From: Lachnospiraceae bacterium
GTDB taxonomy: Bacteria > Bacillota > Clostridia > Lachnospirales > Lachnospiraceae
DNA: 64,000 nucleotides
Assembly (NCBI GenBank): GCA_910574285.1
Contig: CAJTAL010000002.1
Coordinates: 62,001 to 126,000, forward strand
Reading direction: 5' to 3'
Under the pieces are notes generated by a model, which was not told the origin of the DNA, searched no databases, and worked only from the letters and a program-made list of their open reading frames with translations. The position numbers and the translations under genes are program-made. Positions 42,822 through 51,033 of the stretch are shown in pieces. Every line of letters starts with the position of its first letter. The stretch's first letter is position 1.

Positions 42822-43735
42822 TGAACTTGAAACAGTTGGAGGCTTTTGTTCAGGTGGCGGAGGGCGGCAGTTTTTCGAAGGCAGCCAAAGAATTGTTTTT
42901 GACCCAGCCGACGATCAGCGCCCACATCGCTTCTCTGGAGAAAGAACTAAGCGTGAGGCTGTTTGTCAGGAACACGAAGGAAGTGAGTCTTTCTGACGAC
43001 GGCAAGGATCTGTACCGATATGCCAGGCAGATGGTTGACCTGGAGAAGAAGATCGAGGAACGTTTCGGGACGAAGGGGGGCGCAGAGAAGCAGTGTATTA
43101 CGATTGCCGCGTCTACGATCCCGGCGCAATATCTTCTTCCGAAGATATTGATTCGTTTCAGCGAGAAGTATCCCGGAGAGCAGATCAAGATCATGGAGAC
43201 GGACAGCTCCCAGGTTGTGACCCGGATTGTGGAGAATATGGTGGATATAGGATTTACGGGAACTGTACTGGAGAAGAAGCATTGCAAATATATACCTTTT
43301 TATAAAGATGAACTGGTGATCATTACCCCGAATACGGAGAAGTACCAGAGGGTTAAGGAAGAGTCGCCGCAGGATATCCGGTGGATACTGGCGGAACATG
43401 TGATTATGAGAGAAGAGGGATCGGGTACGAGGAAGGAAGCCAGGAAGCAGATTAAGAAGGCGGGGGTTTCTCCGGATAAGCTGGAGGTGATTGCCAGTAT
43501 CGAGAATCCCGAGACGATTAAGAAGTCTGTCATCAGGGGGATGGGAATCTCCTTTATGTCCAGGCTTGCTACGGAAGAAGAGGTGGAAGAAGGGTCTATC
43601 CTGGCATTCCCGATACCGATGGCGGACGACGGGCGCGATATTAATCTGGTATACAATAAGAATTATCAGTTGTCGGGGTCTGCGGAACGTTTTATCAAGG
43701 TTGTAAAAGAAGTATATCAGGTGCGGAAGAACTAG
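42821..43735 (+). CDS. LysR-family transcriptional regulator
   Basis: The 304-residue protein has an N-terminal winged helix-turn-helix (MNLKQLEAFVQVAEGGSFSK, then KAAKELFLTQPTISAHIASLE), the linker helix, and a C-terminal periplasmic-binding-like effector domain (about 90-300). It resembles CysB/CysL-type regulators that respond to sulfur compounds. It overlaps selB by one base and closes the selD-selA-selB unit before a terminator, so it probably regulates selenium or sulfur genes nearby. Effector unknown. Confidence 0.9.
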   Translation: MNLKQLEAFVQVAEGGSFSKAAKELFLTQPTISAHIASLEKELSVRLFVRNTKEVSLSDDGKDLYRYARQMVDLEKKIEERFGTKGGAEKQCITIAASTIPAQYLLPKILIRFSEKYPGEQIKIMETDSSQVVTRIVENMVDIGFTGTVLEKKHCKYIPFYKDELVIITPNTEKYQRVKEESPQDIRWILAEHVIMREEGSGTRKEARKQIKKAGVSPDKLEVIASIENPETIKKSVIRGMGISFMSRLATEEEVEEGSILAFPIPMADDGRDINLVYNKNYQLSGSAERFIKVVKEVYQVRKN

Positions 43736-43765
43736 TACACTAGCGCACTGTATAGATAAAGAATG

Positions 43766-43806
43766 AAAACCTCCGGATTGTGCTTCAGCATGGCCAGGAG
43801 GTTTTT
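43766..43806 (+). terminator. Terminator after the LysR gene
   Basis: AAAACCTCC (43766-43774) pairs with GGAGGTTTTT (43797-43806). Confidence 0.8.
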
Positions 43807-44047
43807 GTGTGTTTCAGGATGGTGTGCCTGCCATACAAGACTTTTTGATCCCGCTATTATATATATTATCTATAAGAGGTATGGCTATATAAATTTATTC
43901 AATTAGACGGATTAAAAAATTAGGAATATACTTTTAGTATAATCAAAAACTATTAACTTGAGATTGTTTGAATGTAAACACTGGAGACAGACAGTTGTGA
44001 TAAGCGCTTTGTAAGATAAAGATTTGAGATCAGGAAGGGTAAAAGAT
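43807..44047 (+). other. AT-rich intergenic region before the desulfurase-like gene
   Basis: With the terminator, 312 bases between genes lack a coding frame. A perfect TATAAT at 43938-43943 could be a -10 element but has no good -35. The region otherwise shows only AT-rich sequence and no clear structure. Confidence 0.5.
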
Positions 44048-45187
44048 ATGATTTATTTGGATAATGCGGCGACGACTATGAGAAAGCCGCAGAAAGTAAT
44101 TGATGCTGTTGTACAGGCTATGAGTTCCATGGGGAACGCGGGAAGAGGCGTGAACGATGCTTCTCTGAGCGCGTCCAGGATTATCTATGATACGCGGGAG
44201 AGAATCTGCCGCATGGTCGGCGGGACGAATCCCAGGCAGGTTGTATTTACCTGTAATTCTACGGAGAGCCTGAATATGGCGCTTCGGGGGCTTTTGAATC
44301 CGGGTGACCATGTAATTACGACGATGCTGGAACATAATTCGGTTCTCAGGCCTCTCTATGATCTGGAGTCGAAAGGGACGAAGCTGACGATCATAGGATG
44401 CAGGGAGAGAGGAACATTTGATATAGAGGATATGAGAAAGGCGATTACATCTGAGACGAAGATGATTGTCTGCACGAACGGGTCGAACCTTACAGGGAAC
44501 TATGTGGATTTGAAGCCCATCGGAGAGCTGGCGCATGAGAACGGGCTCTTGTTTGTGGTAGACGCGTCCCAGACGGCCGGGGTCTTCCCTATCGATGTGG
44601 AAGAGATGAAGATCGACGTCCTGTGCTTTACCGGACATAAAGGAATGTTAGGCCCTCAGGGAACCGGCGGTATGTATGTGCGGGAAGGCGTGTCGGTACG
44701 ATCGCTGAAAGCGGGCGGAACCGGTGTTCAGACATACAGCAAGACGCAGCCGGCGCAGATGCCTACGGCTCTGGAAGCGGGAACTTTGAACGGACATGGG
44801 ATCGCGGGGCTGCATGCCGCGTTGGAATACCTGGAGGAATACGGGATTGATAATATCCGTGCGAGAGAGCAGAAACTGATGTGGCGCTTTTATGAAGGTG
44901 TTAAGGATATTGAGAACGTAACGATATACGGCGATTTTACTACGAAGAACCGTTGTGCGATTGTGACGCTGAATATCGGTGATTATGATTCCTCGGAAGT
45001 GAGCGATGCACTTCTTACAGAATATAGTATATCTACAAGATCAGGAGGGCATTGTGCACCGCTTATGCACGAAGCCCTTGGGACAGTGGAGCAGGGGGCT
45101 GTGAGATTCAGCTTTTCGCATTATAACACGGACGAGGAAGTGGACACAGCCATTCAGGCGGTCCGTGAACTGGCCAAAGAAGAGTAA
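44048..45187 (+). CDS. Cysteine desulfurase family protein (EF2568-like, selenium cluster)
   Basis: The start at ATG 44048 (after GGAAGGG) gives 379 residues of class V aminotransferase fold. It begins MIYLDNAATTMRKP; the PLP-lysine is Lys198 in FTGHKGMLGPQGTGG, and the mobile active-site loop has Cys in RSGGHCAPLMHEALG. Members of this subfamily sit in selenium-metabolism clusters (with yedE, tusA-like and selD genes) and probably release S or Se from cysteine or selenocysteine. It starts a new four-gene unit with the transporter 23 bases downstream. Confidence 0.9.
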   Translation: MIYLDNAATTMRKPQKVIDAVVQAMSSMGNAGRGVNDASLSASRIIYDTRERICRMVGGTNPRQVVFTCNSTESLNMALRGLLNPGDHVITTMLEHNSVLRPLYDLESKGTKLTIIGCRERGTFDIEDMRKAITSETKMIVCTNGSNLTGNYVDLKPIGELAHENGLLFVVDASQTAGVFPIDVEEMKIDVLCFTGHKGMLGPQGTGGMYVREGVSVRSLKAGGTGVQTYSKTQPAQMPTALEAGTLNGHGIAGLHAALEYLEEYGIDNIRAREQKLMWRFYEGVKDIENVTIYGDFTTKNRCAIVTLNIGDYDSSEVSDALLTEYSISTRSGGHCAPLMHEALGTVEQGAVRFSFSHYNTDEEVDTAIQAVRELAKEE

Positions 45188-45210
45188 GGAAAGTTTAAGG
45201 AGGAAGTAAG

Positions 45211-46311
45211 ATGAATTTATCAGATTCAAAGAAAAAACTGGCGCTCGCCGGTGTGATCTGCGGACTTGTAGCGGCATGTCTTGCGTTCATGGGTAATCCA
45301 GCGAACATGGCGTTCTGTATCGCATGTTTTATCCGCGATACGGCAGGGGCGCTTGGTATGCACCAGGCAGAGGTGGTACAGTATGCAAGGCCTGAGATCA
45401 TTGGTCTGGTACTGGGAGCATTTATCATCTCGATTGCAACAAAGGAATATCGTTCTACAGGCGGATCATCTCCGATGGTTCGTTTCGTCCTGGGAATGAT
45501 TATTGTGATTGGATCCCTTGTATTCCTGGGATGCCCGCTGCGTATGGTGATCCGTATGTCTGCAGGCGACCTGAATGCATGGGTTGCGTTGATAGGGTTT
45601 ATCCTTGGGGTGGCTACAGGTGTATTCGCACTTAAGAAGGGCTTCAGTCTTGGCAGAGCGCATGCGGTAAATAAAGTGGGCGGAACGATGTTTCCGGTAA
45701 TCATGGTCGGAATCCTGATCATGGCGATGATCCCGTCTTTATTGAAGGCAAGCGAGGCAGGGCCTGGAAGTATGCATGCACCGATCATCGCATCGCTGGT
45801 CTGCGGACTGGTCTTCGGAGCAGTGGCGCAGAAGTCCAGGATGTGTTTTGCCGGAAGTATCCGGGATATCATTCTGATGAAGAATTTTGACCTGTTCAGC
45901 GTGATTGCGGGATTATTTGTGGTAATGCTGGTATTCAATCTGGCTACGAGCCGCTTTGTGTTAGGTTTTAATACGCCTGGTATCATCGCGCATTCCGACC
46001 ATCTGTGGAACATCCTTGGCATGTATACGGTTGGGTTTGCCGCGACACTTGCAGGCGGCTGTCCGCTGCGTCAACTGATCCTTGCAGGACAGGGCTCTTC
46101 TGATTCTGCGGTAACGGTTATGGGAATGTTCGTGGGAGCAGCGCTGTGCCATAATCTCGGCCTTGCGGCAAGCGGAACAGCTATGAACGCGGAGACGCAG
46201 GAGGTCGTAGCGGGCGCTGTGCCGCCGCATGGAAAAGTGGCATGTATCATCTGTATCATTGTTTGTTTTGTGATCGCATTTACCAGCAAACGGGATGAAA
46301 ATAAAAATTAA
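45211..46311 (+). CDS. yedE: YedE-family putative selenium transporter
   Basis: The 366-residue membrane protein has about ten hydrophobic helices with duplicated sulf_transp (YeeE/YedE) motifs: FMGNPANMAFCIACFIRD, LGCPLRMVIRMSAGD, QKSRMCFAGSIRD and LAGGCPLRQLILAGQGSSD. Conserved Cys residues line the channel in YeeE thiosulfate transporters, and the same pattern is present here. The selenium-linked subgroup is thought to import a selenium compound. It precedes the TusA-like and DUF3343 genes. Confidence 0.9.
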   Translation: MNLSDSKKKLALAGVICGLVAACLAFMGNPANMAFCIACFIRDTAGALGMHQAEVVQYARPEIIGLVLGAFIISIATKEYRSTGGSSPMVRFVLGMIIVIGSLVFLGCPLRMVIRMSAGDLNAWVALIGFILGVATGVFALKKGFSLGRAHAVNKVGGTMFPVIMVGILIMAMIPSLLKASEAGPGSMHAPIIASLVCGLVFGAVAQKSRMCFAGSIRDIILMKNFDLFSVIAGLFVVMLVFNLATSRFVLGFNTPGIIAHSDHLWNILGMYTVGFAATLAGGCPLRQLILAGQGSSDSAVTVMGMFVGAALCHNLGLAASGTAMNAETQEVVAGAVPPHGKVACIICIIVCFVIAFTSKRDENKN

Positions 46312-46361
46312 TGGTTGAAATGAAACACGATACATAGTATTCTGGGAAAGAAGGTAATAAT

Positions 46362-46565
46362 ATGAAGGAAGTAGATGCAAGAGGTCTTTCTTGTCCGGAG
46401 CCGTTGATGCTTACGGCAGAAGCTCTTAAGGGAGCTTCAGGGCCGGTTAAGATCCTGGTAACGGAGCCTTATCAGAAGATGAACGTCGAGAAATATGCCA
46501 GGGATCATGGTAAGAAGTCAACAGCCAGCGAGAAGGACGGATATTTTGAAGTGGTGATTGAGTAA
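46362..46565 (+). CDS. TusA-like sulfur/selenium carrier protein
   Basis: The 67-residue protein is a single TusA/SirA domain with EVDARGLSCPEPLMLTAEAL; Cys11 of the CPxP motif is the expected persulfide or perselenide carrier. It lies 50 bases after yedE with AAGAAGG at the start and two bases before the DUF3343 gene. In selenium-using bacteria this trio of yedE, tusA-like and DUF3343 recurs, which suggests that it hands selenium to SelD or a cofactor. Confidence 0.9.
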   Translation: MKEVDARGLSCPEPLMLTAEALKGASGPVKILVTEPYQKMNVEKYARDHGKKSTASEKDGYFEVVIE

Positions 46566-46567
46566 AC

Positions 46568-46804
46568 ATGAGAAAAAAAGAGTTAAAGCTGGTTGTAACA
46601 TTCCATACGACTGCAGATGCGATGGCGATGGAGAAAGCGTGTAAGGAGTATCAGGTGCCCGGGCGTATTATACCGGTTCCGAGAGCGATCTCGGCGGGGT
46701 GCGGGCTGTCCTGGTGCGCAGATCTGGGAGACAGAGAACAGATTGTCGATATGATGCGCAAAGCAGGCATTGAAGAAGAAGAGATGCATGAATGTATGGT
46801 GTAG
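46568..46804 (+). CDS. DUF3343 protein of the selenium cluster
   Basis: The 78-residue protein has the DUF3343 (putative Se/S carrier) features: LVVTFHTTADAMAMEKACKE at the start and PGRIIPVPRAISAGCGLSW, where the Cys (about residue 48) may carry selenium or sulfur. It follows the TusA-like gene by two bases and is closed by a terminator. Function is not established experimentally; the clustering with selenium genes is well known. Confidence 0.87.
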   Translation: MRKKELKLVVTFHTTADAMAMEKACKEYQVPGRIIPVPRAISAGCGLSWCADLGDREQIVDMMRKAGIEEEEMHECMV

Positions 46805-46818
46805 AGAATCAAAAAAAG

Positions 46819-46855
46819 AGACAGGTATGTTCCTTCGTGAACGTACCTGTCTTTT
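46819..46855 (+). terminator. Terminator of the desulfurase-yedE unit
   Basis: AGACAGGTATGTTC (46819-46832) pairs with GAACGTACCTGTCT (46839-46852), followed by TTT. Confidence 0.85.
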
Positions 46856-46873
46856 AAGGTGTAGCATCCATAA

Positions 46874-47461
46874 TCATACTCCTTTAACGAATACATCTAA
46901 CACATGCGGCAGAAGCTTGTCGCTGTGTTTTGTAAGTGAAAACTTACCTTTGAAAAGAGCCCAGTCATAAAGCATCGCCCGTTCATACATGGCATAGATG
47001 TCCATCAGTTCTTCCGCCGAGCTGGTATTTTCAAATTCCCCGTTTTTGAGAGCTTCATCCAGAATCTCCGTTATCCATTTGTAATAGAACCTCTTGTTAT
47101 CTGCCAGAGATTTCTTATCCCTGGTAATAAGCTGTGAAGAATAGAGGTATGCAAGAAGATGGATATCAACGCTGCTTTCGATCATATAGAACAGTTCGTG
47201 GTTCAAAAGCAGTAACTTATCGTAAGCGGACATATCCGGGTCAATGGTTGAAGCTAATTCTTCATATTTCTGATCAAACAGATCAGAGAGGGAATTTAAA
47301 AGAGCTTCCTTTCCTTTGAAATAATGATAGAAAGTGCCTTTGGACGTCTTGGATGCTGCGATAATGTCTTCCACGGTAGTGTTGTCGTAACCGTTCTTGT
47401 AAAACAGATTCCATGCTGACTTGATAATACGGTTCTTCGTTGATCGCCTTTTGCGTGGCAT
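46874..47461 (-). CDS. TetR-family transcriptional regulator
   Basis: I start at 47461 (MPRKRRSTK), nine bases after AAAGGA; longer in-frame starts at 47479 or 47515 overlap that site. The 195-residue protein has the TetR N-terminal helix-turn-helix with NGYDNTTVEDIIAASKTSKG followed by TFYHYFKGKEALL, and an all-helical ligand-binding C-terminal domain. It lies downstream of the proline racemase gene on the same strand, with about 175 bases between. It may regulate nearby selenium or proline genes, but this is only suggested by position. Confidence 0.88.
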   Translation of the reverse strand: MPRKRRSTKNRIIKSAWNLFYKNGYDNTTVEDIIAASKTSKGTFYHYFKGKEALLNSLSDLFDQKYEELASTIDPDMSAYDKLLLLNHELFYMIESSVDIHLLAYLYSSQLITRDKKSLADNKRFYYKWITEILDEALKNGEFENTSSAEELMDIYAMYERAMLYDWALFKGKFSLTKHSDKLLPHVLDVFVKGV

Positions 47462-47635
47462 TGGCATCATTCCTTTCATATTGGCATACCATTTATAAGA
47501 AGAGAAGCGGATCATCCCCTTAACCCGCTTCCTTGCTTATTGAGTATAGCATATCTTTTTATAAAATGCAAAGAATATACTCAAAAATCCTGTCTTTCAT
47601 TTTTCTAATATCCGGCCTTTAGATAATTCCAATAA

Positions 47636-48670
47636 TTAACCTACCTGGAAACCATATTTCAACGGATCTGTCGGATCGATCAGATAAGTTGCAACGCCTG
47701 TCAGGTAGCAGCTTCCTGTGATCATAGGAACAACAGCGTCGAAATCGCCGACTTTCGTCGTCTCTTTGATTACGCCCTTGAATAAGGAGCCGATGAAGCT
47801 CTCGTATATGAACTCCTCGCCGACCTTAATCTCGCCCCAGTGATGGAGTGTAGCAAGTTTTGCGCTTGTACCGGTTCCGCATGGAGAGCGGTCCGCCATA
47901 GCGTCGCCGAAGATAACAACGTTTCTCATAGTAGCCTTCTCCGGGTTTGGAGTTGGACCGTAGAATTCAACCAGATCAACGCTGGTGATGTCAAGGAGAG
48001 GATGCTGGATCGGAATCTCTTTGTTGATGATCTCTAACATCTTCATACCGAGCTTGGTGTACTCCGGAACAGTCTTTGGATTGATCTCGCCGATATCAAG
48101 CTTGGTGGTGTCAACCAGTGCGAAGAAGCTTCCGCCGAAGGAGATTGTGAACTCAATCTCTTTTCCGTCAACCGTTACTTTCTGATTTTCTTTGTATACG
48201 AAAGAAGGAACGTTGGTCAGCGTAACGCTCTCAACCTTACCGTCTTTTACGATGGCTTTCGTGCGGATCAATCCTGCAGGAGCTTCCAGTACGACTTCAT
48301 TCTCGCCTTCTTTGGAATCTACGAGTCCGGCTTCAACAGCTACGGTTACGGCGCCGATCGTACAGTGGCCGCACATGTTCAGGTATCCGCCTGTGTCCAT
48401 AAACATAACGCCGAAGTCCGCCTCTTTGTCTACCGGCTCACACAGGAATGCGCCGAACATATCATGATGTCCGCGCGGCTCAAACATCAGAGCGGTACGA
48501 ACCTGATCGTAATTCTCTTCCATCCATTTCTTCTTTTCGATCATCGTGTTTCCTTCCGGCTCCGGAAAACCGCCGATTACAACACGGCAGAACTCACCTA
48601 CAGTGTGAGCGTCAACTACCTGCAATGCACTTTCGAACCGATCGAAATTAACGTTTGCTTTTAATTCCAT
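47636..48670 (-). CDS. prdF: Proline racemase
   Basis: The start at 48670 follows AGGAGGT by nine bases and gives 344 residues, the normal family length. The two catalytic cysteines are Cys100 in MCGHCTIGAV and Cys264 in DRSPCGTGTSAK. The enzyme interconverts L- and D-proline without a cofactor, feeding D-proline to the reductase encoded across the tRNA-Sec gene. The frame is open for 76 more codons upstream but that part is the structured leader. Unlike C. difficile, where prdF is in the prd operon, here it is divergent from prdC. Confidence 0.94.
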   Translation of the reverse strand: MELKANVNFDRFESALQVVDAHTVGEFCRVVIGGFPEPEGNTMIEKKKWMEENYDQVRTALMFEPRGHHDMFGAFLCEPVDKEADFGVMFMDTGGYLNMCGHCTIGAVTVAVEAGLVDSKEGENEVVLEAPAGLIRTKAIVKDGKVESVTLTNVPSFVYKENQKVTVDGKEIEFTISFGGSFFALVDTTKLDIGEINPKTVPEYTKLGMKMLEIINKEIPIQHPLLDITSVDLVEFYGPTPNPEKATMRNVVIFGDAMADRSPCGTGTSAKLATLHHWGEIKVGEEFIYESFIGSLFKGVIKETTKVGDFDAVVPMITGSCYLTGVATYLIDPTDPLKYGFQVG

Positions 48671-48730
48671 AATTCTTGTACCTCCTGGATTGTTAAAAAA
48701 TTTTTTATAGATAGATTCTATAAATGTATC

Positions 48731-48773
48731 AAAAACACTTCGGGATTTCCCCAACAATACCCGTAGTGTCTTT
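48731..48773 (-). terminator. Terminator-like hairpin in the prdF leader
   Basis: On the minus strand the arm 48773-48760 (AAAGACACTACGGG) pairs with 48744-48731 (CCCGAAGTGTTTTT), with two mismatches, and ends in TTTTT. No minus-strand gene lies upstream that it could close, so it is likely a leader attenuator about 60 bases before the prdF start. Confidence 0.55.
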
Positions 48774-49046
48774 TTCGAATTTATGATCTGCTTTTCGGCA
48801 AAAATCGGATTGTAAAGCAGAAAAAATATCCCCGGGCAGCAATTAAAACCCTTCTTTATATGATGAAAATCCCTGTAAAGCCGACAGGAAATTAACAAAT
48901 AGACTACGTTCTAGTATACCGTTCAATTTACTTACCCCTATTATGACCGAAAACCCTTGAAAAGTCAATGCTTTTTTGGTATTATAAAAATATAAAAAAA
49001 GTGTTGAAATTAGTAGAAAACTATGTTAAGGTTATATCACATTTAT
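48774..49046. other. Non-coding region between the prdF leader hairpin and tRNA-Sec
   Basis: Besides the terminator-like hairpin, the minus strand can form CTGCTTT/AAAGCAG (48788-48794 with 48814-48820) and TCCTGT/ACAGGGA (about 48869-48891). On the plus strand TTGAAA-N16-TAAGGT (49005-49032) is a possible promoter of tRNA-Sec. No ORF is convincing. The stem series suggests a long structured prdF leader of up to 290 bases. Confidence 0.5.
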
Positions 49047-49144
49047 GGGGGTAGATGGGTGACTGGTGTGCCTCCTGGTCTTCAAAACCAGTGTGGGGCG
49101 TTAAGAGCGTCCCGGGTGGGTTCGATTCCCACATGCCCTCGCCA
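49047..49144 (+). tRNA. selC: tRNA-Sec (anticodon TCA)
   Basis: The 98-base sequence has the long extra arm and UGA-reading anticodon of tRNA-Sec: anticodon stem CTGGT-CTTCAAA-ACCAG with anticodon TCA, extra arm GGGGCGTTAAGAGCGTCCCG, T arm GTGGG-TTCGATT-CCCAC, and encoded CCA (49142-49144). It is needed to read UGA in selD and prdB. It sits in the divergent gap between prdF and prdC. Confidence 0.95.
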
Positions 49145-49404
49145 AAAAATGTTAAATTGACATAATGAGATCCGGACGCGGGATTTTCAGATATAGATTT
49201 TTTCAATGAGCAGATGAAAGCGGCGGACACGGACGGATTGTATAGTGGATCGTATAGTGTATAGAACAGATTATTATAGAGAAGATTATTAAGGGAAGAT
49301 ATATAAAAGAATCCGGAAAAGAATCTGGAATCATCCGGAATCAGAAAGTAAACGGACTGAAAGGTTTCGTTTTTACTTAAATAAAGAAATAGCAAAGGAG
49401 AGAG

Positions 49405-50814
49405 ATGGCAATGGGAAATGTACAGATTTTACTGCGTCAGCATGTTGGCGCTCCGTGTCAGGCGATCGTGAAAGCTGGGGACGTTGTTAAAAAGGGAACG
49501 AAGATCGCGACGCCGGCAGGACTTGGCGCGAACATCTTTTCAAGTGTGTACGGCGTAGTGGAAGAAGTTCTGGAAGACAGAATCGTCATTAAGCCGGACG
49601 AAGAGCAGAAGGACGAGTTCGTGCCGATTGAAGTGCCTGACGAGAATGATAAACTGGCGTTGGTGAAAGAGGCCGGTATTGTCGGAATGGGAGGCGCAGG
49701 ATTCCCGACAGGCGTGAAGCTTGGGATCAACCTGGCGGAGACGGAGATGGCTGAGCTGGATCCGGAGATTAACCCGGAGCTTCCTGCAGGTTTTAAGCTG
49801 GAGCACAGTTATATCCTGATCAACGCCGCAGAGTGTGAGCCGGGATTGGAGCACAATATCAGGCAGATCGAAGAGCAGTGTGATAAGGTAGTCCGCGGCG
49901 TGAAGTATTGCATGGAGATCACACATGCGGATAAAGCAATATTTGCGATTAAGAAGAAAAATGAGAAGGCTGTTGAGATATTGCGGAAGGTAATCGCGGA
50001 TGAATCCGACATAACGATTCATCTTCTCCCGGATATCTACCCGATGGGAGAGGAACGTGCGGTAGTAAGAGAGTGTCTGGGTGTGAATCTTACGACTATG
50101 CAGCTTCCGTCAGCGGCAAGGTCAGTCGTAGTGAACCTTGAGACGGCGGCTAAGATTGCGGAGGCTGTCGATGAGAAGAAGCCGTGTATCACAAAGAATC
50201 TGACCGTGCGCGGCAAGATCAACGGCGGCAACGCGGCACATGTATTCATGGACGTTCCGGTAGGCGTAAGCGTAGGGGAACTGATTGAGAGAGCAGGCGG
50301 CATCGACGGAGTATACGGTGAGATTATCATGGGAGGCGCTTTCACAGGTAAATCAACGGAGCTCGACGCACCGATCACGAAGACAACAGGCGGTATCCTC
50401 GTGACGATTGAGTTCCCGGATCTTCATGGAGCGAATGTGGGACTCCTTGTATGTGCGTGCGGAGGAAGCGAAGAACGTATGAGAGAGATCGCAGATAAGA
50501 TGAACGGCAAAGTCGTATCGGTCTGCAGATGTAAACAGGCGATCGAGAATAAGCCGGGAGCGCCGCTTAAGTGCTTGAGGCCTGGAAATTGTCCGGGACA
50601 GGTGAAGAACAACATGCAGTTTAAGAAGGATAAATGTGAATACATTATCATCGGCAACTGTTCCGATTGTTCCAATACGGTTATGGCGTCCGGTCCGAAG
50701 ATGGGGCTTAAAGTATTCCACCAGACAGATCATGTGATGAGGACGGTTGGCCATGCACTTTACAGGACTTTGAGAGTTTCGAAGCAGGTAGACCAGCTTC
50801 CGAGTGGAAAGTAA
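49405..50814 (+). CDS. prdC: Proline reductase-associated electron transfer protein PrdC (RnfC-like)
   Basis: The 469-residue protein starts at ATG 49405 after AAAGGAG (ATG 49411 is also possible). It resembles RnfC: an N-terminal barrel-hybrid region with HVGAPCQAIVKAGDVVKKG, the GMGGAGFPTGVKL motif (about residue 93), NAAECEPGLEHN, and a Cys-rich C-terminus (VCACGGS, CRCKQA, CLRPGNCPG, NCSDCSN). PrdC is proposed to pass electrons from NADH to PrdB/PrdA. Some relatives are selenoproteins; no in-frame UGA is present here. First gene of the prd operon. Confidence 0.92.
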   Translation: MAMGNVQILLRQHVGAPCQAIVKAGDVVKKGTKIATPAGLGANIFSSVYGVVEEVLEDRIVIKPDEEQKDEFVPIEVPDENDKLALVKEAGIVGMGGAGFPTGVKLGINLAETEMAELDPEINPELPAGFKLEHSYILINAAECEPGLEHNIRQIEEQCDKVVRGVKYCMEITHADKAIFAIKKKNEKAVEILRKVIADESDITIHLLPDIYPMGEERAVVRECLGVNLTTMQLPSAARSVVVNLETAAKIAEAVDEKKPCITKNLTVRGKINGGNAAHVFMDVPVGVSVGELIERAGGIDGVYGEIIMGGAFTGKSTELDAPITKTTGGILVTIEFPDLHGANVGLLVCACGGSEERMREIADKMNGKVVSVCRCKQAIENKPGAPLKCLRPGNCPGQVKNNMQFKKDKCEYIIIGNCSDCSNTVMASGPKMGLKVFHQTDHVMRTVGHALYRTLRVSKQVDQLPSGK

Positions 50815-51033
50815 GGAAATAAAAGAGAGGTATTGCTGCTGTGGGCGGCGAGGACGGAGGACCCCCGATTCTTCTGTCCGGAGAAAGAGAGGTATCTCCG
50901 GCCGCAAACGGTTGTTATATACAAGAGGGCGCGATGTGCGCCGGTCCCGCCGGTGTTGTCAGATATCGGTATGGGAATGATTAAGGATATGTTCCGTAAG
51001 GAATATGCACAACAAATAAGGAGGGAAAACAAT
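50815..51033 (+). promoter_or_regulatory. Structured prdC-prdA intercistronic leader
   Basis: The 219-base gap contains hairpins CCGGAGA/TCTCCGG (50878-50884 with 50895-50901), GGCGC/GCGCC (50928-50932 with 50938-50942) and CCGG/CCGG just after. There is no T run. A frame in phase with prdA happens to be open across it, but it lacks a ribosome site and family similarity. Confidence 0.4.

Noticed and set aside
48671-48898. 76-codon N-terminal extension of proline racemase
   Set aside because: The conserved protein starts at 48670 after AGGAGGT, and the upstream part is a leader with hairpins.
49145-49404. Sigma-54 promoter upstream of prdC
   Set aside because: No TGGCAC-N5-TTGC-like pair found on reading the region; direct repeats such as GTATAGTG are present but do not form a promoter I can support.
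50833-51033. 67-codon N-terminal extension of PrdA
   Set aside because: PrdA starts at 51034 after AAGGAGGG; the extension lacks a ribosome site and family similarity.
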